Numbered from the stretch's first letter, positions 22,972-32,119 are shown. The stretch is 40,391 nt of DNA from WJMT01 sp964445575 (GCA_964445575.1 CAYULB010000015.1:1-40391), one strand, 5' to 3'. Notes: generated from the letters alone by a model not told the origin. A program made the numbers and translations.

Positions 22972-25902
22972 TTAGTAGGCGTAGGAGGAAGAACATATAT
23001 TCCTAAACTCACAGTAATTGCAGTTGTGCCAGTCTGGTGAGGCATGAAAATCACCTTTTCGGATTCCCTTTTCTGCTTCTTTAATTTTTTCAGCAGCTTT
23101 TTCCAGCTCTTTTTCTCCCTTAGAGGATTTCCCTATGACATCTGATTCGAGAAAATGAAGCCGGGTCTCCACAAGCTCCCTTTCTTCGGTCTTTAAAAAT
23201 GACAGGGCATATAAATCCATTTGAAGGGCTTCCCGTGTTTTTTTATCAGCTTCATCCTGGTTTTTAACCTGGGTTGCCTTGAAGTCAGTGATCACAGCTC
23301 CCTCCTCAAGCCAATCTACTCTGTCCCACCTTCCAGTGAATCTGATTCGGTCTTCCTTCCATTTGAATTTCTTCTCAAGATAACAAGGGACTATCTTAAA
23401 AGATTCTTCCCTTTGGAAAAACCGGACAATGGCTTTTTCTCCAGCTTTTCTTTTCATCTCTTCATGCTCTCGGCTTAAAAAACCTTCGTTAACCCAGTGG
23501 TCCTGGTAATAGTGAAGGACTTCTTCCAGACTAGGTCTGTCTCCGGACATTCTTTTCTTTAAATAGAAATGAACCGTATCGTGCAGCACTCTTCCATAAA
23601 TCAGATTGTAGTGAGGAAGAACCGGAACATGCATGATATGCCTAAACTTGTATTTCAGGGGGCATTTTAAATAATCATCAACTTGAAAAAAGCTTAGACT
23701 TATGACTCCTTCTCTTTCCTCTTCCTTCACAGGATAAGGCTTGGAAATTCTGGGAGCATATCTTCTGATTTCTTCTTCAGGCGATGAACAAAGGGTCTTG
23801 TCCGGCGCCTTAGCAAGGTCCAAAGCTTCCAGTACAAAAGGGCTGACTTTTTTTAATCTTTTGAGTCCATAGTCTCTTCCCCAGGTTAAATAAATATATT
23901 TCTTCGCCCGGGTCATCCCCACATAAAAAAGACGCCTCTCTTCCTGCATAAGAATTTTATTGAGGTCCGAACTCGGCAGGGCCTCCTCACCTGACAAACG
24001 CTTTTGAATAAGGTCATCAGGAAAAGGAATTTTTTCTCTTCTCATTCTCCCGGGAAATCTATCTGCAATGAGACTCACCATAAATACAATCGGAAACTCA
24101 AGACCTTTTGCTTTGTGAACAGTCAGAACACTGACTGCGTCCTCCTCCAGCTCTGCTTCAGCCGTGGCAGGATTATCCCCCACCTGCTGGAGAAGCTCCA
24201 AATGTTCAGCAAACGACTGGATGGAGTCATCCCCGGTCAGGCCTGAAAAATCTTTTACTTTGTCAAAAAACAACCGGATATTTTTTATGTTTATCTCAGA
24301 TTCAAGGTCTTTTTTTTCAACCAATGACTTTAAATACCCGCTTCTCTCCAGAAACGAATACAACACTCTTCCCGCATTCTGGGAGCTGGAAAACTCCACA
24401 AAATAGAGGAGGTCATTGAAAACCTTTTTTATCTTCTTAACCGACTCACTCGATATGTCAAGCAGCAGCTCATTGTGGTATATTTTTTGAAAAGCTTTAT
24501 GAAGAGGCCAGTTTTTCTTATGGGCATAATTGGAGATCTTGGTCAGGTCATAGGCCCTGATTCGGTAAATTTCAGATAATGACAGTCGGAACAGGCTTTT
24601 ACTGTCTTCAAAGTCTGTCAGGGCTTTGATGAATGACATCAGAAACCTTATCTCCTCCCGGGAATAGAGCCCCCTGCTTCCAGAGAAACGGAAAGGGATC
24701 TCTTTCATATTCAAAGTTCTCAGAAAAGGATCCGCATCTGCGTTTCTGCGGACCAGGACAGCAATGTCCTTATATTCAAAACCTTGTTTGGCCTTCTCTT
24801 GTATGATTTCAGCCACTCGGTCAGCTTCATGGGAAAGGGTGTCAAACTGAAGCTTAAAAATACTTTTTCCCTTCTGTTTCTTGGTGGATTCCAGTGACTT
24901 GTTTATATTTTCTCTCACTTCCAGCCGGTAAGGATTGTTATGCTGTATCAGTTTATAGGCAGAATCAAGTATTGCCTGAGTAGAACGGTAGTTCTTGTTG
25001 ATCACCACTCTTTTTGTATCCGGATATATTTTGCTGAATTCCAAAATATTGCTCAACGAAGCGCCCCGAAACCGAAATATGCTCTGGTCATCATCACCCA
25101 CTACCGTTATATTTCTGTGTCTGGCAGCTAAAAGCTTTAACATCTGAAATTGAATATAATTAGTGTCCTGAAATTCATCCACCAATATATACCTGTATCT
25201 CTCCTGGATTTTTTTGAGCACTGAAGGCCTTTTGCGAAAAAGATCCACTGCCAGCACCACCTGGTCCTCAAAGTCTATCTTCCCTTGCTCTCGAAGAATC
25301 CTCTGGTATTCCTGGTAGACTCGAGCCATTTCCATATGTTTTAAGGCTGTTTCCTTTTCTGCGGGTTCCTGGGCTGTTTTTTCCAGCTCCTGAGCATATT
25401 TTATGTACTGGTCAGGCTGGATATCCTCCTGTTTGAGTCTTTTCACAGCTGCCAGAATTTCCTGGATGTGCTTGGTAGGACGGCTCAAAGGCCTGTAATA
25501 ATCCAGAGGGAACCTGAATAGATTCTCCCGGAAAAAAATAGACTGGTCCACTTCATCCAATAACTTAAAATCAAGAGGAAGTCCTATCTCATGTCCGTAA
25601 TCTCTGAGAATACTCTCGCCAAATGAGTTAAAAGTGGACACATCCACAAAAGAATAGCTGTAAGGAATAAGGATATCAACCCTTTCCTCCATTTCATTAG
25701 CAGCTTTTTCAGTAAAAGTAACCGCTAGTATCTGCTCAGGCCTCGCATGTTTAGAGGAGATCAGATAAGCAATCCGGTGAGTGATGACCTTTGTTTTTCC
25801 TGTCCCAGCACCTGCTATGATCAGCAAAGGGCCTTGAGTATGAGTGACTGCTTTTCTTTGCTGAGGATTTAGCTCTTTTAATATCTCATCCATAAGATGC
25901 AC
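22972..25902 (-). CDS. UvrD/AddA-type helicase fused to a C-terminal PD-(D/E)XK Fe-S nuclease
   Basis: A 976-residue superfamily-1A helicase-nuclease. Walker A is GAGTGKT at 31-37, motif II is VDEFQDTN, motif III GDDDQSIFRFRGA, motif V VLTVHKAKGLEFP and motif VI EERRLFYVGMTRAKKY. The last 270 residues form a RecB/Cas4-like nuclease: VITDFKATQ supplies the catalytic Asp and Lys, and four cysteines (C747 in KCPLKYKF; C961, C964 and C970 near the end) are placed as in AddB/Cas4 iron-sulfur nucleases. It is probably an end-resection enzyme in double-strand break repair. No partner subunit (AddB or RecC) is adjacent. The GTG at 25902 is preferred for its AGGA site six bases upstream; ATG 25893 is an alternative. 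Confidence 0.92.
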   Translation of the reverse strand: MHLMDEILKELNPQQRKAVTHTQGPLLIIAGAGTGKTKVITHRIAYLISSKHARPEQILAVTFTEKAANEMEERVDILIPYSYSFVDVSTFNSFGESILRDYGHEIGLPLDFKLLDEVDQSIFFRENLFRFPLDYYRPLSRPTKHIQEILAAVKRLKQEDIQPDQYIKYAQELEKTAQEPAEKETALKHMEMARVYQEYQRILREQGKIDFEDQVVLAVDLFRKRPSVLKKIQERYRYILVDEFQDTNYIQFQMLKLLAARHRNITVVGDDDQSIFRFRGASLSNILEFSKIYPDTKRVVINKNYRSTQAILDSAYKLIQHNNPYRLEVRENINKSLESTKKQKGKSIFKLQFDTLSHEADRVAEIIQEKAKQGFEYKDIAVLVRRNADADPFLRTLNMKEIPFRFSGSRGLYSREEIRFLMSFIKALTDFEDSKSLFRLSLSEIYRIRAYDLTKISNYAHKKNWPLHKAFQKIYHNELLLDISSESVKKIKKVFNDLLYFVEFSSSQNAGRVLYSFLERSGYLKSLVEKKDLESEINIKNIRLFFDKVKDFSGLTGDDSIQSFAEHLELLQQVGDNPATAEAELEEDAVSVLTVHKAKGLEFPIVFMVSLIADRFPGRMRREKIPFPDDLIQKRLSGEEALPSSDLNKILMQEERRLFYVGMTRAKKYIYLTWGRDYGLKRLKKVSPFVLEALDLAKAPDKTLCSSPEEEIRRYAPRISKPYPVKEEEREGVISLSFFQVDDYLKCPLKYKFRHIMHVPVLPHYNLIYGRVLHDTVHFYLKKRMSGDRPSLEEVLHYYQDHWVNEGFLSREHEEMKRKAGEKAIVRFFQREESFKIVPCYLEKKFKWKEDRIRFTGRWDRVDWLEEGAVITDFKATQVKNQDEADKKTREALQMDLYALSFLKTEERELVETRLHFLESDVIGKSSKGEKELEKAAEKIKEAEKGIRKGDFHASPDWHNCNYCEFRNICSSSYAY

Positions 25903-25969
25903 TCGTATTCCTGGTCAGTTTAAAGGATATTTAGAAAACACAGCTCCGGAGTATTTCCAGTATAATTTA

Positions 25970-26015
25970 TTAACCTGACCTATTCATAAAAAAATGGCAA
26001 TGAAATCCAGGTTAA
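25970..26015 (+). repeat. Dispersed repeat family 1, short form with terminal inverted repeats
   Basis: A 46-base unit bounded by perfect 8-bp inverted ends, TTAACCTG and CAGGTTAA, with the core TATTCATAAAAAAATGGC. This is the best delimited copy in the window. It lies between the helicase start and the end of the FtsB-like gene. Confidence 0.85.
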
Positions 26016-26018
26016 GTC

Positions 26019-26321
26019 CTATTTTTTGACGACAACAATTTCATCCGGCTTGACCAGCCAGAGTTTTTCTCTGGCCTTCTCTTCTAAGGCCTGGGGATTG
26101 GTCTTGAGTTCCCGTATCTCTTTCTGAAGTTCCTGTTTTTTCTTTTCCAGCTGCTGTGCCTGTTCGATCAGGCTTTCTTTTTTTTGTTTGGCTTTATAAG
26201 TTTCTATCAATCCGTTTTTTCCAAAAAATGAGACCATGATCAAAACAAAAAACAAAAAGGCCAACCCTGCTGTGTAGAGCTTCTTGCGGAAATTTGTGGA
26301 GCTGTTTTCTCTTTTTTTCAT
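26019..26321 (-). CDS. ftsB: Cell-division protein FtsB/DivIC family
   Basis: A 100-residue bitopic protein: short basic cytoplasmic tail, one membrane segment at about 15-32 (AGLAFLFFVLIMVSFFG), then a coiled coil (about 40-75, KKESLIEQAQQLEKKKQELQ) and the conserved end EEKAREKLWLVKPDEIVVV that defines the septum-formation initiator family. It would work in the FtsB-FtsL-FtsQ divisome complex. It follows the phosphohexomutase gene by ten bases and is probably co-transcribed with it. Confidence 0.88.
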   Translation of the reverse strand: MKKRENSSTNFRKKLYTAGLAFLFFVLIMVSFFGKNGLIETYKAKQKKESLIEQAQQLEKKKQELQKEIRELKTNPQALEEKAREKLWLVKPDEIVVVKK

Positions 26322-26331
26322 TTTTCTTTGA

Positions 26332-27729
26332 TTATTCTACCATGTTTAATCCAGAATCGATGAGTTCTTTGAGGCCTTTCTCATTTCCTGCTTCTGCATA
26401 ACACCGAATCACAGGAACTGTTCCTGAAAAACGAAGCAGCATCCAGTCGTCTTCAGAAAAATTAAATTTAATCCCGTCAATGGTCAGTGTTGAGAGGACT
26501 TTTTTTGACCCCACTCTATCAGGAGGATTCTTGACCACTTCCTCTAATTTTCGCTTTCTTTTTTCCGTCAAATCCATTTTGACCTGTTTTCTTACTTTCT
26601 TCCCATACTTACCGAACAGATCTTTAACCAACTCAGAAAGGCTTTTCTCCTCCACAGCCATCATCTCAGCAACCAGAAGTCCAGCAAAAATTCCGTCCTT
26701 CTCCGGAAGATGTCCCTTTATTACCAAACAGGCACTCTCTTCTCCTCCAAACACAATCTTTTTCCTTAAAAACAAATCAGCAAGGTATTTGAATCCAACC
26801 GGCGTTCGGTACAGCTCAAGTCCGTAGTTCCGGGCAATCCTATCAAAAAAATGAGAGGTAGCCACAGAACGTCCCACTCCCCCTTTCAAGCTCTTTCTTC
26901 TTATGGAATATTCCAGAAGCAAAGCAAGCACTAAATCAGGATCGATAAACTGGCCTTTTTCATTTAAAATTCCAAACCTATCTCCGTCAGAATCTGTGGC
27001 AATTCCCAAATCACAGCCTGTTTCTTTGATCACTTTCCTCAATTCCCAAAGGTCTTCTCCTCTGCAGGAAGGAGTGATTCCTCCAAAATAAGGATCAATA
27101 TATCCATGCAGTTCCTCAACCGGAATGTGATTTTCCTCTAAAATCTCATCCAGGTACTCCCGACTTGTCCCGTACAAAAGGTCCGCTGCTATTTTGATTC
27201 CAGACTTCTGAATGGTCTCAAAATCTATCTTTTTCTGGATATCACTCAAATATTCGCGCTGGAGGTCTATTTTTTCAATATATTCTCCCTTGGGATAGTA
27301 GGGGCACGAACTGTACTGCTTAAACAGCTCTTTGATTTCCATTTCAATTTCATCTGTTACATCAGGCATGGCCGGAGCGCCTGTTTCCGTGTTAAACTTA
27401 AGACCATTGTATTCAGGAGGATTGAAGGAGGCAGTAAAATTAATCCCTCCCTGTGCTTTTCTGGAAATGATTTGGAATGATTGTGCCTGGGAAGGAGCAT
27501 CCCGGTCTGCTAAGCACACTCGGATCCGGTTGTGAGAAAGAACTTTGGCTGCTTCCAGAGCAAATCTTTCAGAAAGAAATCGAGTGTCATAATTGACCAC
27601 TACAGAAATATCTTCCCCAAACTTCTTCCTCAAATGATTGGCTATGGCTTGAACCACGAGACGGACATTCTGAAAAGTAAATTCCTCCCCCATAACTGCG
27701 CGCCAGCCGGATGTGCCAAATTTAATCAT
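26332..27729 (-). CDS. Phosphoglucomutase/phosphomannomutase family protein
   Basis: Alpha-D-phosphohexomutase interconverting hexose 1- and 6-phosphates. The start is set at ATG 27729 because the product then begins MIKFGTSGWRAVMGEEF, the family N-terminus; a GTG 24 bases earlier is possible. The active phosphoserine loop reads TASFNPPEYNG with S101, where most relatives have a histidine at F102. The metal loop is ATDSDGDRFG, the sugar loop GGEESA, and the phosphate loop RFSGTVP in place of the common RPSGTEP. 465 residues is normal. The exact substrate is not decidable. Confidence 0.9.
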   Translation of the reverse strand: MIKFGTSGWRAVMGEEFTFQNVRLVVQAIANHLRKKFGEDISVVVNYDTRFLSERFALEAAKVLSHNRIRVCLADRDAPSQAQSFQIISRKAQGGINFTASFNPPEYNGLKFNTETGAPAMPDVTDEIEMEIKELFKQYSSCPYYPKGEYIEKIDLQREYLSDIQKKIDFETIQKSGIKIAADLLYGTSREYLDEILEENHIPVEELHGYIDPYFGGITPSCRGEDLWELRKVIKETGCDLGIATDSDGDRFGILNEKGQFIDPDLVLALLLEYSIRRKSLKGGVGRSVATSHFFDRIARNYGLELYRTPVGFKYLADLFLRKKIVFGGEESACLVIKGHLPEKDGIFAGLLVAEMMAVEEKSLSELVKDLFGKYGKKVRKQVKMDLTEKRKRKLEEVVKNPPDRVGSKKVLSTLTIDGIKFNFSEDDWMLLRFSGTVPVIRCYAEAGNEKGLKELIDSGLNMVE

Positions 27730-27797
27730 AACCAACCGCACAAAAATTATCACAACTCATTCTGAAAAGCAACACAAAACCTCATTTTTGAAACATT

Positions 27798-28529
27798 TCA
27801 CTTTTTTTTGTCTGTCATGGGCACAAAACGGACTCCGGTTATTTCTTTTTCTACCGGTTTTCCCTGTCTTTTCTCAATCAGAGTTAATATTTGAAATGAA
27901 AAGGATTTCCCCAGAGGAATAACCATACGTCCGCCTTCTTTCAACTGGTCAAAAAGGGCTGAGGGTATCTCTGGTGAAGCACAGGTCACAATAATGGCAT
28001 CATAAGGGGCATGCTCTTCCCAGCCGTAGTTCCCATCCCCCCACTTTATTTTAACCTGAGTGCATCCCAGTTTTTGGAGGGTGTTTTCTGCTTTTTCTGC
28101 CAGTTCCTTGATAATCTCCACAGAATAAACGTGTTCGGTCAGATGTGCCAGAACCGCTGCCTGGTACCCAGAGCCAGTCCCGATCTCAAGCACCTTCTCT
28201 CCTTTTTCAATATCAGCTATTTGAGTCATTAATCCCACTATGTAAGGCTGAGAGATAGTCTGCTCAGCTTCAATGGGGAGAGGATGGTCTGCATAAGCCA
28301 GATGCCGGTAGCGCTCATCTATAAACAAATGTCGGGGAACCTCTCTCATAGCTTGAAGGACTCTCCGGTCATCAATTCCCCGCCTCTCTAGCTGATTTTT
28401 CACCATTTGTTCTCTTAGCTGAGCATACTTTTCCTGATTCTGTTCCAGATCTGCCCGGCAGAACATAATAAAAAAAACAAACACCCAAAAAACAACCACT
28501 AATATTTTCATTTTTTTCAGCGTTTTCAT
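27798..28529 (-). CDS. pcm: Exported protein-L-isoaspartate O-methyltransferase
   Basis: The enzyme family repairs isoaspartyl residues with S-adenosylmethionine. The catalytic part is complete: QMVKNQLERRGI, the substrate motif QTISQPYIVG, motif I VLEIGTGSGYQAA, and PLG near the end. In front of it is a basic-hydrophobic segment (LKKMKILVVVFWVFVFFIMF) that would be a signal peptide or anchor, so the enzyme should act in the periplasm or on the membrane. I choose ATG 28529 because AGGGGA lies about nine bases upstream; ATG 28550 lacks a ribosome site. The 243-residue length is about 30 longer than cytosolic relatives, all of it in this extension. Confidence 0.9.
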   Translation of the reverse strand: MKTLKKMKILVVVFWVFVFFIMFCRADLEQNQEKYAQLREQMVKNQLERRGIDDRRVLQAMREVPRHLFIDERYRHLAYADHPLPIEAEQTISQPYIVGLMTQIADIEKGEKVLEIGTGSGYQAAVLAHLTEHVYSVEIIKELAEKAENTLQKLGCTQVKIKWGDGNYGWEEHAPYDAIIVTCASPEIPSALFDQLKEGGRMVIPLGKSFSFQILTLIEKRQGKPVEKEITGVRFVPMTDKKK

Positions 28530-28600
28530 TTCTAATCTTCCCCTTATCATTCTGTGTGTCTATATGATACCTGAAATCATAGATCCTTTCAAAATTATCC

Positions 28601-28628
28601 CTTAACCTTGGTTATCCATAAGCCGAGG
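28601..28628 (+). repeat. Dispersed repeat family 1, partial
   Basis: TTAACCTTGGTTATCCATAAG followed by CCGAGG, matching the first 27 bases of the copy at 18662 with few changes. The rest of the element is missing. Confidence 0.65.
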
Positions 28629-28818
28629 TGGTATTAAGAATAATAAATTTCACCTTTACAGGTGAGAAAAAAAAGCCTAAAATCATCCATATCATAACCC
28701 TGAAGGAGGATTGACCTATTTGCAGAAAAAACATATATATACTTATAAATGGGCGTTAAATTATTAAAATATTAAACTTATAAGAGGAAAATGGGCAGAC
28801 ATTTAATAATTTTAATGA

Positions 28819-28847
28819 TTGACAAAGGAAAGTTATTTTGATAATAA
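28819..28847 (+). promoter_or_regulatory. Candidate promoter of the coaD-pilMNOPQ cluster
   Basis: A perfect TTGACA at 28819-28824 is followed after 17 bases by TAATAA, or after 15 bases by GATAAT (28840-28845), which is closer to the -10 consensus but with short spacing. The coaD start is 36 bases further on. Confidence 0.5.
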
Positions 28848-28882
28848 GTACTCAGGTCAGGAAAGGTAAAAAATAAAAGCTT

Positions 28883-29383
28883 ATGAAAAAGAAAGCCGTA
28901 TACCCTGGTTCCTTCGACCCAATAACCAACGGTCATGTTGACATCATACAAAGGGGATTGAACATTTTTGACCAAATCAATGTTGCTGTTCTAAAAAATC
29001 CCAAAAAAACGCCTCTTTTCACGACTAAAGAAAGGGTTGCCATGATCGAAAACATTTTTTCCGATCAGAAAAGAGTAAAAGTGATGTCTTTTCATGGACT
29101 TCTGGTTGATTTTGCAAGGAAAATAAAATCTAATATTGTCATCAGAGGATTAAGAGCTGTCTCTGATTTTGAATATGAATTCCAGATGTCCTTAATGAAT
29201 CGAAAACTGGCCCCTGATATTGAAACTATTTACATGATGCCTGCTGTGGAATATTCTTTTCTGAGTTCACAGCTGGCCAAAGAAGTCTGCCTTTTAGGAG
29301 GTTGTCTGGATGGATTGGTCCCTCCCTTGGTTCAAGAAAAACTAAAAGGCAAAATTGAGAAAAGCAAGAATATAAATTTATAA
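28883..29383 (+). CDS. coaD: Phosphopantetheine adenylyltransferase
   Basis: Catalyses the fourth step of coenzyme A synthesis, 4'-phosphopantetheine plus ATP to dephospho-CoA. The 166-residue protein has the nucleotidyl-transferase motif AVYPGSFDPITNGH, the RGLRAVSDFEYEFQM substrate loop and the YSFLSSQLAKEV ATP-binding motif near residue 126. Length and motifs are standard. The ribosome site is weak (AAAGG, 16 bases upstream). It is the first gene of the cluster that continues with pilM 15 bases later; CoaBC for the preceding steps of the pathway is encoded at 38315-39526. Confidence 0.97.
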   Translation: MKKKAVYPGSFDPITNGHVDIIQRGLNIFDQINVAVLKNPKKTPLFTTKERVAMIENIFSDQKRVKVMSFHGLLVDFARKIKSNIVIRGLRAVSDFEYEFQMSLMNRKLAPDIETIYMMPAVEYSFLSSQLAKEVCLLGGCLDGLVPPLVQEKLKGKIEKSKNINL

Positions 29384-29398
29384 TAAGGAAACTAAAAA

Positions 29399-30475
29399 AT
29401 GCTTGGAATCGGACAACCAAAGCAAACCATAGGGCTTGACATAGGTTCTCACTCCATAAAAGCTGTCGAGCTTAAGCCCAAAAGAGGAAAAGAAGAAGGA
29501 TATTCATTGAAAAAAATCGGATATGAACTTCTCCCTCCTGATGCCATCGTTGAGGGAACCATAATTGACTCCGCAGCTGTGGTAGAGACTATAAAGATGA
29601 TTTTTGATGATAATAAAATATCCAACAAGAACGTCGCTATATCCATCTCTGGAAATTCAGTCATCATTAAGAAAATATCTCTCCCCCAAATGGAAAGCGA
29701 AGAACTTGCAGAATCCATAATATGGGAAGCAAAACACAATATTCCTTACCCTTATGAAGAAACAAATGTGGATTATGCTATTTTGAAACCTCCTGATTAT
29801 TCGGAGGATAGAAACCTGGATATTCTGCTGGTCGCTGCAAAAAAGGATAAAATCGCCAACTACAGCAATGTGATCCATCAAGCTCGTAAAAATCTAGATG
29901 CCATAGAAGTGGATGTGTTTGCCCTGCAAAATTCTCTAGAAGTCAATTATCCTGAAATAATCGACAGCAAAAACATTGCTGTCATAAACCTGGGCGCAAA
30001 CATCACCAATGTCATAATCATTGAGAAAGGAATCCCTCAATTATTCAGAGACCTCTCCATCGGAGGATCATTTTTTACTGAAAACCTAAGCAAAGACCTG
30101 AGCATCAGTTTTGATGACGCAGAAAAATTGATTAAAGGCCTTCCGGTCCACGATATTCAAGCAGATCAGTACAAGACGGTCCTCAACATGAACATCCAGA
30201 ATCTTTTAGACGAAATAGAAAAAACTTTTTCTTTTTATGAAGCAGGAGAAAAAACAGGAAAGAAAATTGATTTTGTGTTTTTAAGCGGAGGCCTTTCAAA
30301 ATTAAAAGACCTCCAAAACAACTTTCAGCAAAAATTTAACATCAAGACTGATTTACTCAACCCATTTAAGAAAATAGAATACGATGAAAAAAAATTCGAT
30401 TCTATATACTTCGATGAGCTTTATGCTCTTTTCGGAGTGGCTACAGGTTTAGCATTAAGACAAACGGAAAAATGA
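29399..30475 (+). CDS. pilM: Type IV pilus assembly protein PilM
   Basis: Cytoplasmic actin-like protein of the type IV pilus alignment complex; binds the N-terminus of PilN. The first phosphate motif is IGLDIGSHSIKAVEL (about 11-25), the second is INLGANITNVIII near residue 197, and the adenosine motif FLSGGLSKL near 295. 358 residues is typical. It is followed by pilN, pilO, pilP and pilQ with minimal spacing, the usual order. Confidence 0.95.
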   Translation: MLGIGQPKQTIGLDIGSHSIKAVELKPKRGKEEGYSLKKIGYELLPPDAIVEGTIIDSAAVVETIKMIFDDNKISNKNVAISISGNSVIIKKISLPQMESEELAESIIWEAKHNIPYPYEETNVDYAILKPPDYSEDRNLDILLVAAKKDKIANYSNVIHQARKNLDAIEVDVFALQNSLEVNYPEIIDSKNIAVINLGANITNVIIIEKGIPQLFRDLSIGGSFFTENLSKDLSISFDDAEKLIKGLPVHDIQADQYKTVLNMNIQNLLDEIEKTFSFYEAGEKTGKKIDFVFLSGGLSKLKDLQNNFQQKFNIKTDLLNPFKKIEYDEKKFDSIYFDELYALFGVATGLALRQTEK

Positions 30476-30478
30476 ACC

Positions 30479-31093
30479 ATGATAAGGATTAATTTATTAA
30501 AGCCCGGGAAAAAAGAGGTATCAGAGACGCCTGCCGTCCCTGAACCTGAACTAAAAGAAAAGAAAACTCAGATTCCTTATTTGCTTATTTTTGTTCTTTT
30601 GATCGTCTTGATAGGAGCTCTTTTGCTTATCCAAAAAAGAGAAATAACTAATGAAAAAGCTTTACTGCAAGACGCCCTAGCTCAAAAACAGAGTCTTCAG
30701 TATGTTCTGACAAAACTTGAAGACCTTGAAAAACAAAAGCAAATACTGAGTCGAAAAATAAACTTAATATCCCGCCTTAAATCGAGACAGGGAACCGGTG
30801 TTATCATCATGGATGAGCTGAGTAAAAATATTCCTGACTGGGTGTGGCTTACTGAAGTAGACTTTAAAGAGTTCAGAATCCACATAAAAGGCAAGTCACT
30901 ATCCAATAACCTGATTGCAGATTACATTTCTAGCCTTGAAGAGAGCCCTTACTTCAACAGTGTGGACCTAGTCTCCTCAACATTGAGAGAAACTCAAAAC
31001 AACAGATATTTTGAATTCTCACTCAATGCAAATTTTGTTTTTCCTTACACTCCAACACCGCCCGAAGAAAGTTTGAAGGAGAATTCCCAATGA
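30479..31093 (+). CDS. pilN: Type IV pilus assembly protein PilN
   Basis: Bitopic inner-membrane protein of the alignment complex. It begins MIRINLLKPGKK, matching the conserved (I)NLLP-type motif that docks into PilM, then has a membrane segment at about 33-50 (PYLLIFVLLIVLIGALLLI) and a periplasmic coiled coil leading to a small ferredoxin-like domain (about 100-190). Length 204 fits. Its stop overlaps the pilO start (ATGA). Confidence 0.93.
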   Translation: MIRINLLKPGKKEVSETPAVPEPELKEKKTQIPYLLIFVLLIVLIGALLLIQKREITNEKALLQDALAQKQSLQYVLTKLEDLEKQKQILSRKINLISRLKSRQGTGVIIMDELSKNIPDWVWLTEVDFKEFRIHIKGKSLSNNLIADYISSLEESPYFNSVDLVSSTLRETQNNRYFEFSLNANFVFPYTPTPPEESLKENSQ

Positions 31094-31665
31094 AGGATAG
31101 GCCCTGGTATAGTTATGTGTTTGTGGCTCTGATTATTTTCGGGCTGTTTTATTTTATCCACTACAAACCAAAAAACAATGAACTCAAAACCATCCAAGAC
31201 GAGAGAATCCGAACCGAAAAAGAAGTTGAAATGCTGAAGCAGAAAAAAGAAGAAATGGATCAAATCGAACAGGAACTGAAAATAATGAATGTTCAATTAA
31301 AAAACCTGGAAGCCATTATCCCTCAGGAAGAAGAAATCGATGTCATTTTGAGAAGAATTCAGCAGCTTGCCTTTGATTCAAGAATAGATATTATCCAGTT
31401 CAATCCACAGGCTCTCGTTGAAAAAGAATTTTTCTCTGAAAAACCCATTCAAATGGAGCTCAGCGGAAACTATCACAATATAGCAATCTTTTTCAGCAAA
31501 CTGAGCAATTTCTCTAGATTGTTCACCATTGAAAATTTTTCCTTAAGGGCTCTCAGAAACCAAACCGAAGCCTCCACAGTAAGGACAAATTCCACAGCTA
31601 AAACCTATATCTTTCATGAAGAAGCAGCCCCAGAAGAAAAAAGTGAGGGAGGAAAAGATGAATAA
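31090..31665 (+). CDS. pilO: Type IV pilus assembly protein PilO
   Basis: Partner of PilN in the inner membrane. A single membrane segment at about 8-22 (YVFVALIIFGLFYFI) is followed by a long coiled coil (about 30-78) and the PilO core with PQEEEIDVILRRIQQLA and a beta-strand region (MELSGNYHNIAIFFSKLSNF) at its end. The 191-residue protein overlaps both neighbours: pilN by four bases and pilP by eight. Confidence 0.93.
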   Translation: MKDRPWYSYVFVALIIFGLFYFIHYKPKNNELKTIQDERIRTEKEVEMLKQKKEEMDQIEQELKIMNVQLKNLEAIIPQEEEIDVILRRIQQLAFDSRIDIIQFNPQALVEKEFFSEKPIQMELSGNYHNIAIFFSKLSNFSRLFTIENFSLRALRNQTEASTVRTNSTAKTYIFHEEAAPEEKSEGGKDE

Positions 31666-32119
31666 AACAACCCTATTTCTATTATCATTTTGTTTGATCT
31701 TGTTCACAGCGGTTCCTTCCCCAGGTCAAGAAACACAGGGCCAAGAGCAAGAAAAAACTGATATAGGACAAATCCAGAGAACAATTTACACCTATGACCC
31801 CCAAGGAAGACGCGATCCTTTTAGGGACCTTCTGGCAGGAACGGATGTGGAAGAGGGCCAGGAAATAAAAGTTGTTTCTGAAATGTCTATCGATGACATC
31901 AATCTGATCGGTATTCTAAAAATAGAAGGCCTTCTTTCCGGAATCATCAGAGGCCCTCAAGGTTTTCCTTATAAAATCTATGAGGGAGATAAATTTAAAG
32001 ACGGCTTTGTGCTGTCTATTGAAGAAAAAAAGGTAACCTTTCGAAAGACAAAAAACAGAGGAATTCCTCTGTCAAGGCCTATAGATGTAACAAAAGAAAT
32101 AAATCCACAGGAGCGATAA
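31658..32119 (+). CDS. pilP: Type IV pilus assembly protein PilP
   Basis: Periplasmic linker between PilNO and the secretin. I start at ATG 31658 since GGGAGG lies upstream and the signal peptide (MNKTTLFLLSFCLILFTAVP) begins there; 153 residues. The motif QGRRDPFRDLL is the PilP hallmark, followed by the HR domain (MSIDDINLIGIL ... FPYKIYEGDKFKDGFVLSIE) that binds the PilQ N0 domain. The usual lipobox cysteine is not evident at the predicted signal cleavage, so the protein may be soluble rather than lipidated. Confidence 0.9.
   Translation: MNKTTLFLLSFCLILFTAVPSPGQETQGQEQEKTDIGQIQRTIYTYDPQGRRDPFRDLLAGTDVEEGQEIKVVSEMSIDDINLIGILKIEGLLSGIIRGPQGFPYKIYEGDKFKDGFVLSIEEKKVTFRKTKNRGIPLSRPIDVTKEINPQER

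Larger units (their letters stand above)
28530..28882. other. Divergent intergenic region pcm / coaD
   Basis: A 353-base region holding a family-1 repeat at 28601-28628 and the candidate coaD-pil promoter at 28819-28847. The pcm promoter should lie near 28560-28600 but no clear boxes were found. No RNA gene was recognised. Confidence 0.6.
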
